From positions 248,001 to 312,000 of the forward strand of contig NZ_RCNV01000001.1 of the NCBI RefSeq assembly GCF_003667275.1: 64,000 bases of DNA, read 5' to 3'. Of the stretch, positions 9,272-18,163 are shown piece by piece (within the stretch, counting starts at the first letter, position 1; each line of letters starts with the position of its first letter). The notes beneath the pieces are model-generated. The model was not told where the DNA came from and ran no database searches. It saw only the letters and a list, made by a program, of their open reading frames with translations. Both the position numbers and the translations under genes were made by a program. This DNA comes from Mesonia aquimarina. GTDB lineage: Bacteria > Bacteroidota > Bacteroidia > Flavobacteriales > Flavobacteriaceae.

Positions 9272-9283
9272 ACACTTTAAAAG

Positions 9284-9357
<74 letters not shown>

Positions 9358-9375
9358 TAAAGCTTAAAAGCGGTG

Positions 9376-9405
9376 CAAATATATTAATACTTCTTAATAT
9401 TACAA
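9376..9405 (-). promoter_or_regulatory. Bacteroidota promoter of tRNA-Arg (TTG-N19-TATATTTG)
   Basis: Reverse strand: TTG (9403-9405), 19-base spacer, TATATTTG (9376-9383), 18 bases before the tRNA 5' end. This fits the TTG-N19-TAnnTTTG consensus exactly; the same spacing occurs before tRNA-Met and the HU gene. Confidence 0.9.
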
Positions 9406-9484
9406 GCCTAAAAACAGTAAAAATTTACAGTTAATTTTAACTCATTAAAAACCAACTAAAAACAATCCTTTATTTTTAGAAAAA

Positions 9485-10843
9485 TTAATATTTATTGATA
9501 TAAACTGTCTTTCGATTTACAAACTCTTTTATACCATGGTCTGAAAGTTCTCGACCATAACCTGATTCTTTTGTTCCGCCAAAAGGTAATCTTGGATCGC
9601 TTTTTACCAATTCGTTAATAAAAACTGCACCATCTTCAAATTGTGGAATCATCGCTTTTGCACGTTCAAAATCTTCTGTAAATACAGAAACTCCTAATCC
9701 GAATTTAGATTTATTTACCAAATCTATTGCTTCCATATCAGTTTCAAAAGAGGTAACTGAAATTAATGGCCCGAAAGTTTCTTCCTTAAAAATGCGCATT
9801 TTTTTATTGACGTTTATTACCACAGTAGGCTCAAAATAAGCCTTTCTACGTTTACCGCCTAAAACAACTTTTGCTCCTTTTTCTTTAGAATCTAATAATT
9901 GCTCTTCTAATTCTTTGGCTAAATCTTCTCTAGCCATCACACCAATATAGGTTTCCTCATCAAGCGGGTCTCCACTTTTAAGTTCTCTAACTTGAGTAAT
10001 AAATTCTTCAATAAATTGATTATAGATTCCCTCTTTAACAAGCAAACGCTTTCCTGCAATACAACTTTGTCCTGTATTTTGAAATCTTGCTTGTACGCAA
10101 GTTTTTACAGTTTCTTCAATATTAGCATCTTCAAAAACAACTAATGCATTGCTTCCGCCAAGTTCTAAAACAGATTTCTTTATAATTTCTCCAGCTACCG
10201 AAGCCACTGCTCCACCAGCTGGTTTACTTCCGGTTAACGTAACCGCTTTTACGCGTTCGTCTCTTAAAACAAACTCTACTTTTTTACTGCTAATTGTTAA
10301 GTTTTGAAAGCAACCTTCGGGAAAACCAGCATTTAGGACTGCTTTCTCTATATTTTCTGCACAACGCATTACATTACTTGCGTGTTTTAAAACACCTACA
10401 TTACCAGCCATTAAAGCGGGTGCCAAGAAGCGAAATACTTGCCAATACGGATAGTTCCAAGGCATTACTGCAAAAACAACTCCTAGAGGTTCGTAACTAA
10501 CAAAAGATTCTTCTGCATCAGTTTCAATGATATCTTTTTCTAGTTGCTTTTCTGCATTTTCTGCATAATACGTGCAAACCCAAGCACATTTTTCTATTTC
10601 AGCGATAGATTGGGTAATGGGTTTTCCCATTTCTAAACTAATAGATTTTGCGTATACTTCTTTGTTCTCTTTTAATTCATCAGCTAAATTTTGCATTAGT
10701 TCTGCTCTTCTTGTAAAAGAAGTTTCTTTCCAAGTTTGAAAAGTTTTATCGGCAGTTTTCAGCTTTTTATTGATTTTAGATTTAGAGAGCTCTTTAAATT
10801 TTTCAAGTTTCTCTCCTGTATATGGGTTTATAGAGGTTAGCAT
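9485..10843 (-). CDS. NAD(P)-dependent succinate-semialdehyde dehydrogenase-like aldehyde dehydrogenase
   Basis: A 452-residue aldehyde dehydrogenase of the short YneI/Sad type. It has the MPWNYPYWQVFR cofactor-site motif (about 127-138), LTGSKPAGGAV (about 203-213), catalytic Glu227 in LELGGSN and nucleophile Cys261 in NTGQSCIAGKR. The start is the ATG at 10841-10843 (MLTSINPYTGE), which gives the usual short N-terminus; the frame stays open for 29 more codons upstream but those residues are hydrophobic filler unlike the family. The enzyme oxidises an aldehyde, probably succinate semialdehyde, to the acid. It stands alone between tRNA-Arg and a divergent gene pair. The substrate assignment is by family resemblance only. 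Confidence 0.87.
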   Translation of the reverse strand: MLTSINPYTGEKLEKFKELSKSKINKKLKTADKTFQTWKETSFTRRAELMQNLADELKENKEVYAKSISLEMGKPITQSIAEIEKCAWVCTYYAENAEKQLEKDIIETDAEESFVSYEPLGVVFAVMPWNYPYWQVFRFLAPALMAGNVGVLKHASNVMRCAENIEKAVLNAGFPEGCFQNLTISSKKVEFVLRDERVKAVTLTGSKPAGGAVASVAGEIIKKSVLELGGSNALVVFEDANIEETVKTCVQARFQNTGQSCIAGKRLLVKEGIYNQFIEEFITQVRELKSGDPLDEETYIGVMAREDLAKELEEQLLDSKEKGAKVVLGGKRRKAYFEPTVVINVNKKMRIFKEETFGPLISVTSFETDMEAIDLVNKSKFGLGVSVFTEDFERAKAMIPQFEDGAVFINELVKSDPRLPFGGTKESGYGRELSDHGIKEFVNRKTVYINKY

Positions 10844-11005
10844 AATTGTTATTTTAACTTTTAAAGATAATAAATTATAAAATTGTGAATTTATGATTAA
10901 GGTAATTTTAACGCCTATAGCTGTTAACAAAATAGTTTACAAGTCTTTTTTCTAACTAAAAAAACCGATTAAATATTTACTAATTTTAATGAAAATCGTA
11001 TAATT

Positions 11006-11413
11006 ATGAACAAGCGAGATTCTTATTTGTTAGCACTAAGACCTGAAATCCCTTCAGCTAAAGTAACTGAGAACATGAGTTCTGATGAGCAATTTCAGAA
11101 TGCTACCCTTAGACCTGTAATAAAATTGCAAGATGAACTGCTATTGGCTGGCTTTAAAAATTATATTCAAAAACATAAAAATGTTTTTTATGAATTATCT
11201 TTAGAGCGAAGACTAGCTTATATAGATAATGCTATTCATAAAGATACTAAATTCAGAAATAGTTTAAAGGGGATGGTAATTGGGCAATTTACTATTGAGG
11301 AATATGAAAAATATATCCAGAATTCTTCTGCTTTAAATAAACGGATGATGAATTTAGTAACGCAACGTTTACAAGATAATGTTCAACTTTTAGAAAAGGC
11401 AATTGCTTGCTAA
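11006..11413 (+). CDS. Conserved hypothetical protein (Flavobacteriaceae), 135 aa
   Basis: A 135-residue charged, mostly helical soluble protein with no signal peptide or membrane segment. The stretch HKDTKFRNSLKGMVIGQFT and the C-terminal SALNKRMMNLVTQRL look like well-kept family sequence. I have a general impression that such proteins are common in Flavobacteriaceae and sometimes carry a glyoxalase label, but no glyoxalase (VOC) metal motif is visible here, so I do not give a function. It ends 15 bases before corA on the same strand and probably shares its transcript. Confidence 0.75.
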   Translation: MNKRDSYLLALRPEIPSAKVTENMSSDEQFQNATLRPVIKLQDELLLAGFKNYIQKHKNVFYELSLERRLAYIDNAIHKDTKFRNSLKGMVIGQFTIEEYEKYIQNSSALNKRMMNLVTQRLQDNVQLLEKAIAC

Positions 11414-11428
11414 AGGTTTCTAAAAATT

Positions 11429-12511
11429 ATGGGGAAGAAAAAACGAAACCGCAAAAAAGAGCGCGTAAAATACAGCTCTCTACATCAAGTACCAGGGCAG
11501 GTTACTTATGTTGGTAATAAAACTTCAGAAGCTCCATCGATAGAAATTATAAATTATACTAAAGATCAGGTAGAGAAGTCGCAAAGCCAAACTATTGAAG
11601 ATGCTTTTAATTATAAAAATGAAAATAGCATTACGTGGATAAATATTAATGGCTTAAACCACACAAAAGAAATTGAAAAACTTGGGAAACATTATAATTT
11701 ACACCCTTTAATTTTAGAAGATATTGTAAATACCCAACAACGCCCAAAAATAGATGATTATGATGATTACCTTTTTGTGGTATTAAAAATGCTTTATTAT
11801 GATGAACAAAAAGAGTTTGTAAATGAACATTTAAGTATTGCTGTTGGTAAAAATTATATTCTAACATTTCAAGAAGCTGACGGCGATGTATTTGACGGAC
11901 TTCGAGAACGCATAGAGAATGCAAAAGGAAGAATTAGAAATTCCGGTTCAGACTATTTAATGTATGCGCTAATTGATGCGGTAATTGATAATTATTTTGT
12001 GATTCTTGAAACTATGGGAGAAAAGATTGAACTCCTGGAAGATAATCTTTTCTTAGAAAGTCCGGAAGAAGGAATTACACAAGAGATTCAAGATTTAAAG
12101 CGAGAAATCTTAAAAATTAGACGCTCAATTTATCCCTTACGAGAGGTAATTAGTAGATTAGAAAAAAGTGATCATCCCTTAATCGAAGAAAAAACTAATA
12201 ATTTTTTACGTGATTTATACGATCACATTGTTCAAATTTCTGAAAATATTGAAATTTACCGTGAAATGACTTGGGGACTAATGGATATGTACATGACAAC
12301 CATAAGCAATAAAATGAACGAAGTCATGAAAGTGCTTACCATTATGGCAAGTATTTTTATACCGCTAACTTTTATGGCGGGTATTTACGGGATGAATTTT
12401 GAACACATGCCCGAGTTACAATTTGAGCACGGTTACCTTTATTTTTGGGTTATTTTGATTCTAGTTTTTCTAGGAATGCTTTGGTATTTTAAACGAAAAA
12501 AATGGTTATAG
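11429..12511 (+). CDS. corA: CorA-family magnesium/cobalt transporter
   Basis: A 360-residue protein with a large N-terminal cytoplasmic domain containing PLILEDIVNTQQRPKIDDY (a typical CorA element), a long helical region, and two C-terminal membrane helices (about residues 303-322 and 333-353). The first helix ends in the diagnostic YGMNFEHMPEL, where GMN forms the pore selectivity loop of the CorA pentamer. The C-terminus is basic (KRKKWL), as expected for the inside. The protein carries Mg2+ (also Co2+ or Ni2+) across the inner membrane. The gene follows a 135-residue hypothetical gene by 15 bases and ends at a bidirectional terminator. Confidence 0.95.
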   Translation: MGKKKRNRKKERVKYSSLHQVPGQVTYVGNKTSEAPSIEIINYTKDQVEKSQSQTIEDAFNYKNENSITWININGLNHTKEIEKLGKHYNLHPLILEDIVNTQQRPKIDDYDDYLFVVLKMLYYDEQKEFVNEHLSIAVGKNYILTFQEADGDVFDGLRERIENAKGRIRNSGSDYLMYALIDAVIDNYFVILETMGEKIELLEDNLFLESPEEGITQEIQDLKREILKIRRSIYPLREVISRLEKSDHPLIEEKTNNFLRDLYDHIVQISENIEIYREMTWGLMDMYMTTISNKMNEVMKVLTIMASIFIPLTFMAGIYGMNFEHMPELQFEHGYLYFWVILILVFLGMLWYFKRKKWL

Positions 12512-12518
12512 AATTTTT

Positions 12519-12550
12519 AAAAAAATCCTGGATTATTTCAGGATTTTTTT
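12519..12550. terminator. Bidirectional intrinsic terminator between corA and a lipoprotein gene
   Basis: Stem aaaaatcctgga / ttcaggattttt with one mismatch and T-runs on both strands; it separates two convergent genes. Confidence 0.85.
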
Positions 12551-12560
12551 TGCTTGTTTT

Positions 12561-13046
12561 TTATATTTTTTCAAAGGTTAAATAATCCGTTCCCCCATTA
12601 CCTCCACTAACATCAATTAGTTCAATTTTAGTAGAAGATTGATTTACAATATCCCAATCGTCGTTAAGATCTTCAAAATCATTGTCATCATCAACAGGGA
12701 AAAATATATTAAAATCTATATCATCGTCATCGCTTGAACTATCATCATTACTATCATCGTCATCTGTAACACTCCAAGTTCCTGTTAATGTAGTTGAGTT
12801 ATTTGTAGCTATTAATTCACCATTGTCAGCAAAGGTAAATGTGTAACCATTAAAATCGTTTGTTTCATCTTGGTTAGAATCAATAAAACTTGTAATCAGC
12901 CAATTTCCGTCCTGAACATTGTTGGTTATTTCGGCAACTAACGCTGCATTATTATCATTATTAGATGAATCATCATCATCAGAACAAGCAACAAAAATAC
13001 TGGCTAAAAATAGTATGCCTAAAAGTGGTTTTACATTAATTTTCAT
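12561..13046 (-). CDS. Acidic surface-type lipoprotein
   Basis: A 161-residue lipoprotein. The signal peptide MKINVKPLLGILFLASIFVAC ends at a lipobox Cys21, followed at once by SDDDDSS; acidic residues directly after the cysteine match the Bacteroidota lipoprotein export signal for surface display. The mature part has a beta-rich core (WLITSF, GYTFTFADNGEL, LTGTWSVTDDD, IELIDVSGG, YLTFEKI) like small lipocalin-like or META-like lipoproteins, split by an Asp/Ser-rich low-complexity insert (DDDDSNDDSSSDDDD, about 95-110). A Ca2+-binding or spacing role for the insert is speculation. No enzyme motif is visible. Confidence 0.85.
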   Translation of the reverse strand: MKINVKPLLGILFLASIFVACSDDDDSSNNDNNAALVAEITNNVQDGNWLITSFIDSNQDETNDFNGYTFTFADNGELIATNNSTTLTGTWSVTDDDDSNDDSSSDDDDIDFNIFFPVDDDNDFEDLNDDWDIVNQSSTKIELIDVSGGNGGTDYLTFEKI

Positions 13047-13092
13047 AGATTAAGTTTTTAAAATTTCTTTAGTTAAATATACAAATTTTTGA

Positions 13093-13785
13093 TTAACTCT
13101 TTTTTCTTTTTCTATTATCAATGTATATAAAAATTGCATAAATAAGAATTCCGCCACCACCAATCCAATATAAACCATTTTTTAAAGTTGAAATATTTTC
13201 AGCAAATAGTGCAATTGCTGTAGCTAAAGGAATAATACCCAGCATTGTTGCGCTAATAAACCGAAGGTATTTCATTTTTAAGCCGCCGGCAATTACGCTA
13301 ATTGCATCGTTAGATAAAAAAGGCGAAATCCTAAAAATAACAATACTCCAAAAACCGTAATTACCAATCCAATATTCTAATTTATCTAAGGTTTTTTGTT
13401 TCATATAGTTATGAATTGTGTTATCGCCAATTTGCCGGCCAATAACAAAACCAATACTGGAAGCTAAAAAAACGCCGGTGGAAGAAATTAAGATTGAAGG
13501 AATAGTTCCGTAAACCAAAGCCGCAACAATCATAGGCAACCAAGATGGAAAAACAACTAAAAACATTTGCAGAATAATTAATAAAATAATAATTACTGCA
13601 CCCCAAATGCCAAAACGTTCTACTTGATTAGAAATCTTTTCTTGATCGCCACTCCACATTACTTGCCAAAAATCTTGTACTGAAGTTTGAAAACTATCTG
13701 AAATAAAATACGCAGCAACAAAACCAATTACCAATAAACCGGTTAATAAAAATGAACTATATTTTATAAGCTTATTTTTTTGCAA
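13093..13785 (-). CDS. TVP38/TMEM64 (DedA-like, VTT domain) membrane protein
   Basis: A 230-residue polytopic membrane protein with an N-terminal helix (about 10-30), a helix around 55-80, and the family core: FPSWLPMIVAALVYG, re-entrant-type glycine-rich SSIGFVIGRQIG, FWSIVIFRISPFLSNDAISVIAGG and ISATMLGIIPLATAIALF. The FRxSPF...N motif is characteristic of the SNARE-associated/VTT family, in which some members are linked to polyprenyl-phosphate or phospholipid movement. The start is a TTG (13783-13785): no in-frame ATG exists upstream after the truA stop, and the next ATG would remove the first membrane helix. It follows truA by 11 bases and is probably co-transcribed. Confidence 0.85.
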   Translation of the reverse strand: MQKNKLIKYSSFLLTGLLVIGFVAAYFISDSFQTSVQDFWQVMWSGDQEKISNQVERFGIWGAVIIILLIILQMFLVVFPSWLPMIVAALVYGTIPSILISSTGVFLASSIGFVIGRQIGDNTIHNYMKQKTLDKLEYWIGNYGFWSIVIFRISPFLSNDAISVIAGGLKMKYLRFISATMLGIIPLATAIALFAENISTLKNGLYWIGGGGILIYAIFIYIDNRKRKKS

Positions 13786-13796
13786 TGAATATGAAT

Positions 13797-14585
13797 TTAT
13801 AAATTTTCTAAACTAACACTATTTAACAATAAACCAGACGATTGAGCAATATGTTCTAATTTTATTTTATTATTTGCATCTAAGGTTTTTTTAATAAACT
13901 CTAAATCTATTTTTCCATTTCCTAAATCAAATAAAGCGCCCATCATTAATCTAATCTGGTGGCGCTTAAACCCTGCTCCTTTTACAACCAAAACATAGCT
14001 CTTTTCTGGGAAGAAATTAGCCGTATAAATAGAGTTTTCTTTTAATTCGCAATGTGCAATTGTAGCTTCTGTTATTGTATTTTCTGAAGGTTTAAAAGTA
14101 TATGACCAAAAATCATGTGATCCTTCAAATAATTTAGCGCCTTTTTTCATTAATTCTATATCCAATTGACTTTTATGAAAAACCATAAATGGCGCACAAA
14201 ATGGATGAAATTTTTCTCCAAAGGCAAAAAAATATAAATATTCTTTGGTTTTTGGATGCTGAATAATATTGAAACTTTTATCGGTTTCCGAAACTTCTAA
14301 GGCACGGATATCTGGTGGTAGATTATTATTAAATTCGGGTAAAAATTCATCTAAATTTAACGGAACTTCATCTACAAATAACTCCACATAAGTTTGATTA
14401 ACCGAAACTTTTGCATCGGTTCTTCCTGCAGCTATAAGCTTAAAATTTTTTCGTTGTAAAACGTACGCTAACGTTCGTTCTACCATCCGCTCTACCGTAA
14501 TTACGTCGGGCTGTTTTTGCCAACCATGAAAACGAAAACCTAAAAATTGTAATTTAACTAAGTAAAAAAAACGTTTGCGCTGCAT
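13797..14585 (-). CDS. truA: tRNA pseudouridine synthase, TruA family
   Basis: A 262-residue protein with the TruA layout: N-terminal YLVKLQFLGFRFHGWQKQP, catalytic motif AAGRTDAKVSV with Asp57, and FKRHQIRLMMGALFDLG in the C-terminal half. TruA makes pseudouridine at positions 38-40 of tRNA anticodon stem-loops. The active-site block differs from the usual GRTDAGVHA (Lys and Ser-Val instead of Gly and His), so this may be a divergent paralogue with a different target site. It starts 6 bases after the DUF2461 gene on the same strand, in a run of short-spaced genes. Confidence 0.85.
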   Translation of the reverse strand: MQRKRFFYLVKLQFLGFRFHGWQKQPDVITVERMVERTLAYVLQRKNFKLIAAGRTDAKVSVNQTYVELFVDEVPLNLDEFLPEFNNNLPPDIRALEVSETDKSFNIIQHPKTKEYLYFFAFGEKFHPFCAPFMVFHKSQLDIELMKKGAKLFEGSHDFWSYTFKPSENTITEATIAHCELKENSIYTANFFPEKSYVLVVKGAGFKRHQIRLMMGALFDLGNGKIDLEFIKKTLDANNKIKLEHIAQSSGLLLNSVSLENL

Positions 14586-14591
14586 GTAAAC

Positions 14592-15272
14592 TTATTCTAA
14601 TGTTGAAACGCCATTTAAATCAGTAGTTAATACACTACTCATATAGTCAAAAAAAGGTTTAATCGCTTTAAAATGAGCATCAATTTTATCAATAAAGTTA
14701 ACAGATAAAACTTCTTTATCACTGAATTTTTTAGTAAACGTGTATTGTTTAAAATTAAGCAAATCTATATGCGGATGATCCTTATCAAATCCTTTAGGTG
14801 CTTTTTTTAACTGCTCCCCTTCTAGCCTACCCCAAAATTTATGCAATTCTTTTTCTTGGATGATTTCTCGAAATTCTTCTCCATCAAGTTCAATTTCTTT
14901 TCGAATTCGGAATAAATCTTCTTTTTCTGGTTTCCAAAACCCAACGGCTAAAAAACTTTCATTTTCCGGTGCAATATGCAAATAATAACCACCACGCAAA
15001 GCCGGCTTTCTTCGTGTAAAACTTGCAGCCATATGACTTTTATAAGGCGTTTTATTCTTCGAAAAGCGAACATCACGATAAATTCTAAATGCTTTTATTT
15101 TTTCTATGTCATCGTGTTGTTTTAACCGATTTCCTACTTCCTCATAAAATCCTTTTAGTTTTTTTTCTAAGGCTTTAAATTCTGATTTATGCTCTTCAAA
15201 CCAATCACGATTATTATTTTGTTTAAGCTCTTTTAGAAATTCTAAAACTTCTGGAGAAACTTGTTGTTGCAT
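14592..15272 (-). CDS. DUF2461 (TIGR02453) family protein
   Basis: A 226-residue protein with the family hallmarks NNNRDWFEEHKSEF near the N-terminus, FRIYRDVRFSKNKTPYKSHM (about 63-82) and GGYYLHIAPENESFLAVGFW (about 94-113). Members are widespread but without a proven biochemical function. It has no signal peptide or membrane segment, so it should be cytoplasmic. It lies between a prohibitin-like gene (11 bases upstream) and truA (6 bases downstream), in one leftward run that may be a single transcript. Confidence 0.9.
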   Translation of the reverse strand: MQQQVSPEVLEFLKELKQNNNRDWFEEHKSEFKALEKKLKGFYEEVGNRLKQHDDIEKIKAFRIYRDVRFSKNKTPYKSHMAASFTRRKPALRGGYYLHIAPENESFLAVGFWKPEKEDLFRIRKEIELDGEEFREIIQEKELHKFWGRLEGEQLKKAPKGFDKDHPHIDLLNFKQYTFTKKFSDKEVLSVNFIDKIDAHFKAIKPFFDYMSSVLTTDLNGVSTLE

Positions 15273-15283
15273 GATTTTTAGAA

Positions 15284-16099
15284 TTAATTATTCCCTAAAA
15301 TTATAGGCATTCCTTCATCTCCACTTCCAATCACGATTACTTTAGAATTGTTAGATTTTGATAATTCTATCGTGGCTTGAATTCCTTTTTCTTTTAAAAC
15401 TTTATCGGTTAATGATTCACTTAAAATTTTATTTGCAACCGCTTTACCTTCGGCGTCAATTTTTTGACGTTGTGCCTCTTTAGTTGCTTTTGTTAGCCTA
15501 AATTCATATTCTAAAGATTCCTGTTCTTGGCGTAATTTTCGTTCAATTGCTTCTTTAATTGTTGGAGGAAGCGTAACATCTCTCACCAAAATTTCGTTTA
15601 ATTGAATATATTGGTCGCCAACAATTTTTTGAGTTTCGGTAAAAATTTCCTGCTGAATTGCATCTCGCTTACTGCTGTACAATTGTTCTGGGGTATATCT
15701 ACCTACAACGCTTCTTGCTGCAGAACGAATTGCGGGAAGCAAAACTCTGTTGATGTAATCTTCACCTTTTTCTTGGTGTAATTTTCCTAAATCATTAAAA
15801 TCTGGCTGAAACCATGCCGAAGCATCAATTTTAATTTCCAAACCGTTAGAAGAAAGTACTTTCATTTTTTCAAACAATTCTTGCTGTCTTACTTCGTAAA
15901 CAAAAACTTCATTCCAAGGCGCTACAAAATGAAATCCTTCTCCCAATGGCGGTTTGTCGGTTACTACACCATCATCAAAAGTTCTATATAAAACGCCTGC
16001 TTCACCAGAACCTATTGTAATTGTTGATTTAAAAATAATAACAATCACTACAATAGCTACAAAAACTAGTGGTAGTGCAATCTTTGGTAATTTTTCCAT
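15284..16099 (-). CDS. Prohibitin/SPFH (Band 7) family membrane protein
   Basis: A 271-residue protein with one N-terminal membrane helix (about 8-26, VFVAIVVIVIIF), then an SPFH domain (GEAGVLYRTFDDGV, GEGFHFVAPWNEVFVYEVRQQ, IRSAARSVVGRYTPEQLY) and a long helical coiled coil (about 180-245) ending in a small hydrophobic tail. Prohibitin-like proteins form large ring assemblies at the membrane and often influence proteases or membrane order. It sits 17 bases after a VWA-like membrane protein gene and 11 bases before a DUF2461 gene. Confidence 0.9.
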   Translation of the reverse strand: MEKLPKIALPLVFVAIVVIVIIFKSTITIGSGEAGVLYRTFDDGVVTDKPPLGEGFHFVAPWNEVFVYEVRQQELFEKMKVLSSNGLEIKIDASAWFQPDFNDLGKLHQEKGEDYINRVLLPAIRSAARSVVGRYTPEQLYSSKRDAIQQEIFTETQKIVGDQYIQLNEILVRDVTLPPTIKEAIERKLRQEQESLEYEFRLTKATKEAQRQKIDAEGKAVANKILSESLTDKVLKEKGIQATIELSKSNNSKVIVIGSGDEGMPIILGNN

Positions 16100-16116
16100 A
16101 TCTATTTCTTATTTAA

Positions 16117-18141
16117 TTAAATTAATCCGTTGTATTTTCTTAAAAACCATTCTATTGTTAAACTTGCTACAATAATTACCAATAAATAATACCAATCTAT
16201 TAAAGGTGATTTTTGTAAAGTACTTTTTTGAACAGGTTTATAATTTTTATTACTGAGTAAATAATTGATCAGCTCGTCTTTTTGATCTAGGTAAAAAACT
16301 TGATCAGTAGCAATTTTAGTTAACTTTTCTATATCTGCATTTAAAAACTGTTTTTCTACATCAAAATCTATAATAGTAAAAGTTCCACTTTTTTGAATAT
16401 TTTCTTCAGCAACATTCACAGTAAATTTATAATCACCGGAATTTAAATTGCTTAAATCTACTTCATATAAATTATCTTTCAACAAAAATGGAAATATTTG
16501 TTTTGCAGATGTTTCTTTATTTTCTACATGAATACTAATTTTTGCACGCGGATCAAATTCATAATTTGCATCGACATATTGCGCCTGAAAACGAATTGGT
16601 TCTCCCGATTTATAAAAGGAGTCAAAACTTAAACTTAATCGTTCTCTGCGCTTATTTGAGGCTAAATACTGTATTAACTTTCCAAAAAACTCATCAAAAC
16701 GATTAAAATCTCCTTCGTTTCTAAAAGATTTTGCACGCCATTGCCAAGTGTTTTCTCCAAAAATAAAACCGTGCCGTTGATTATTCTTTTGAAGTGTAGT
16801 CCACAAAGGCGTTTCTGTTATAAAACCATCTACCGACTGAAATAATAAGGCTTGATTTTCTGTTTTAAATTGAATGTTCCCAAATTGATCACTCAATGGC
16901 GGAAAATCTTCAAAACCAATATTACTGAATTGAAAAGAACTATAATTAGTATTATATTCAGCTAAGTAATTTTCTTCCTGACCATTTATTTCTTTAGTAA
17001 AAAATTCTTGTTCTTGATTTAAAAATGCATAGTCGGTTTTAGTTCCCGTTACCGTAAGCGTATTTAAACCCAGTTTTTTTATTTGCTGATAAACTGATGA
17101 AAATTGTGAGTTTGGTTGATATATGACAACTAATTGATATTTACCAAAATCTATTTCATCTTCCAAAAACTTTATAGTTGCATCGCGCTGCTGGTTATGC
17201 TCTATCGCTTTTTTAAACATCCCTAAATCCGGATGCGAAATAGCTGAAAGTAAAAGTACATTGGTCTTTTGGTCAATTACTTCTATGGCAAAATTTTTAG
17301 AATTATTTGCCGTGTTTTTTTCTGAAGTCAGCTCTTCAATAAGAATTTGATAGGTTTTTACGCCTGTACTTTTAGCAGGTAAAATCGCATTAAGTCGATG
17401 TGATTTTTTATTCGCAGAAAATTTGAGTGTTTCAGAAAAAACAGTTGTATTATTTTGTTGAATTTTTACTTCTTTCGCTACAGAAGCACTTCCTTCATAA
17501 TTTACAAAAATTTCAACCGGAAATTTATTATTTAAAAATGCAAACCGGTTTACGTTTACCTGACTAATTTTAATATCTGTATAAGTTGTCGTATCTCCTG
17601 CAATTACAGGAATTACCGATTGTTGGTATTCTTTTGCAGAATAAACGAAGTCTTGCCCAAAGGTTTGGTTACCGTCGCTTATAAAAATTGTGGCCGCATT
17701 TTTTTGTGAATATAAATTCTGAAAAGTTTTAAATGCTTGATCTAAATTACTTTGATTTTCATTGAACTGGAGACTATCCGTAGATTTCACTTGTTGACCA
17801 AATGAAAAAAGTTGCACCGAAAAATTTTCGCTTATTTCTTGATTGCTTTTTAAATCAGTTACAAACTTTTTTATGTCATTAGTTTCTGCTAATTCTGCAA
17901 TAGAGCTAGAATTGTCTGCTGCAATAACTAAAGTGGGTTTTTCTACCGTAAAATTAGTTTGTGTTATTTCAGGATTTATCAGTAATAAAAAAACAGCAAA
18001 ATAGGTTATAAAACGTAAAACACTGAACAATAGCCAGTGTTTTACGCGTTTATTTTTTTGTCTTTTGTAGTACTGAACCAATGATAATCCTAAGGCTAGA
18101 ATTATGGCTACACCAATAAAGAGAATGGTTTGTACTGACAT
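16117..18141 (-). CDS. Large membrane protein with VWA-like periplasmic domain
   Basis: A 674-residue protein with two N-terminal hydrophobic segments (about 3-20 and 38-60), a large periplasmic part and one C-terminal membrane helix (about 648-665) ending in EWFLRKYNGLI. The region after the second helix begins LVIAADNSSSIAEL, in which DNSSS fits the DxSxS MIDAS metal-site motif of von Willebrand A domains, followed by TIFISDGNQTFG. This architecture resembles the BatA-type protein at 38736-40673 but lacks its HPELLYALLLLIIPILVH element. Such proteins are common in Flavobacteriaceae and lack a proven role. It leads the operon-like run to the prohibitin gene. Confidence 0.75.
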   Translation of the reverse strand: MSVQTILFIGVAIILALGLSLVQYYKRQKNKRVKHWLLFSVLRFITYFAVFLLLINPEITQTNFTVEKPTLVIAADNSSSIAELAETNDIKKFVTDLKSNQEISENFSVQLFSFGQQVKSTDSLQFNENQSNLDQAFKTFQNLYSQKNAATIFISDGNQTFGQDFVYSAKEYQQSVIPVIAGDTTTYTDIKISQVNVNRFAFLNNKFPVEIFVNYEGSASVAKEVKIQQNNTTVFSETLKFSANKKSHRLNAILPAKSTGVKTYQILIEELTSEKNTANNSKNFAIEVIDQKTNVLLLSAISHPDLGMFKKAIEHNQQRDATIKFLEDEIDFGKYQLVVIYQPNSQFSSVYQQIKKLGLNTLTVTGTKTDYAFLNQEQEFFTKEINGQEENYLAEYNTNYSSFQFSNIGFEDFPPLSDQFGNIQFKTENQALLFQSVDGFITETPLWTTLQKNNQRHGFIFGENTWQWRAKSFRNEGDFNRFDEFFGKLIQYLASNKRRERLSLSFDSFYKSGEPIRFQAQYVDANYEFDPRAKISIHVENKETSAKQIFPFLLKDNLYEVDLSNLNSGDYKFTVNVAEENIQKSGTFTIIDFDVEKQFLNADIEKLTKIATDQVFYLDQKDELINYLLSNKNYKPVQKSTLQKSPLIDWYYLLVIIVASLTIEWFLRKYNGLI

Positions 18142-18163
18142 TAACTAATTTGAATTTATTATT

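Noticed and set aside
10844-10930. N-terminal extension of the aldehyde dehydrogenase
   Set aside because: The 29 extra residues are not family-like; the ATG at 10843 gives the standard N-terminus.
11646-11924. Reverse-strand frame opposite corA
   Set aside because: Shadow of the corA coding sequence; no promoter or family match.
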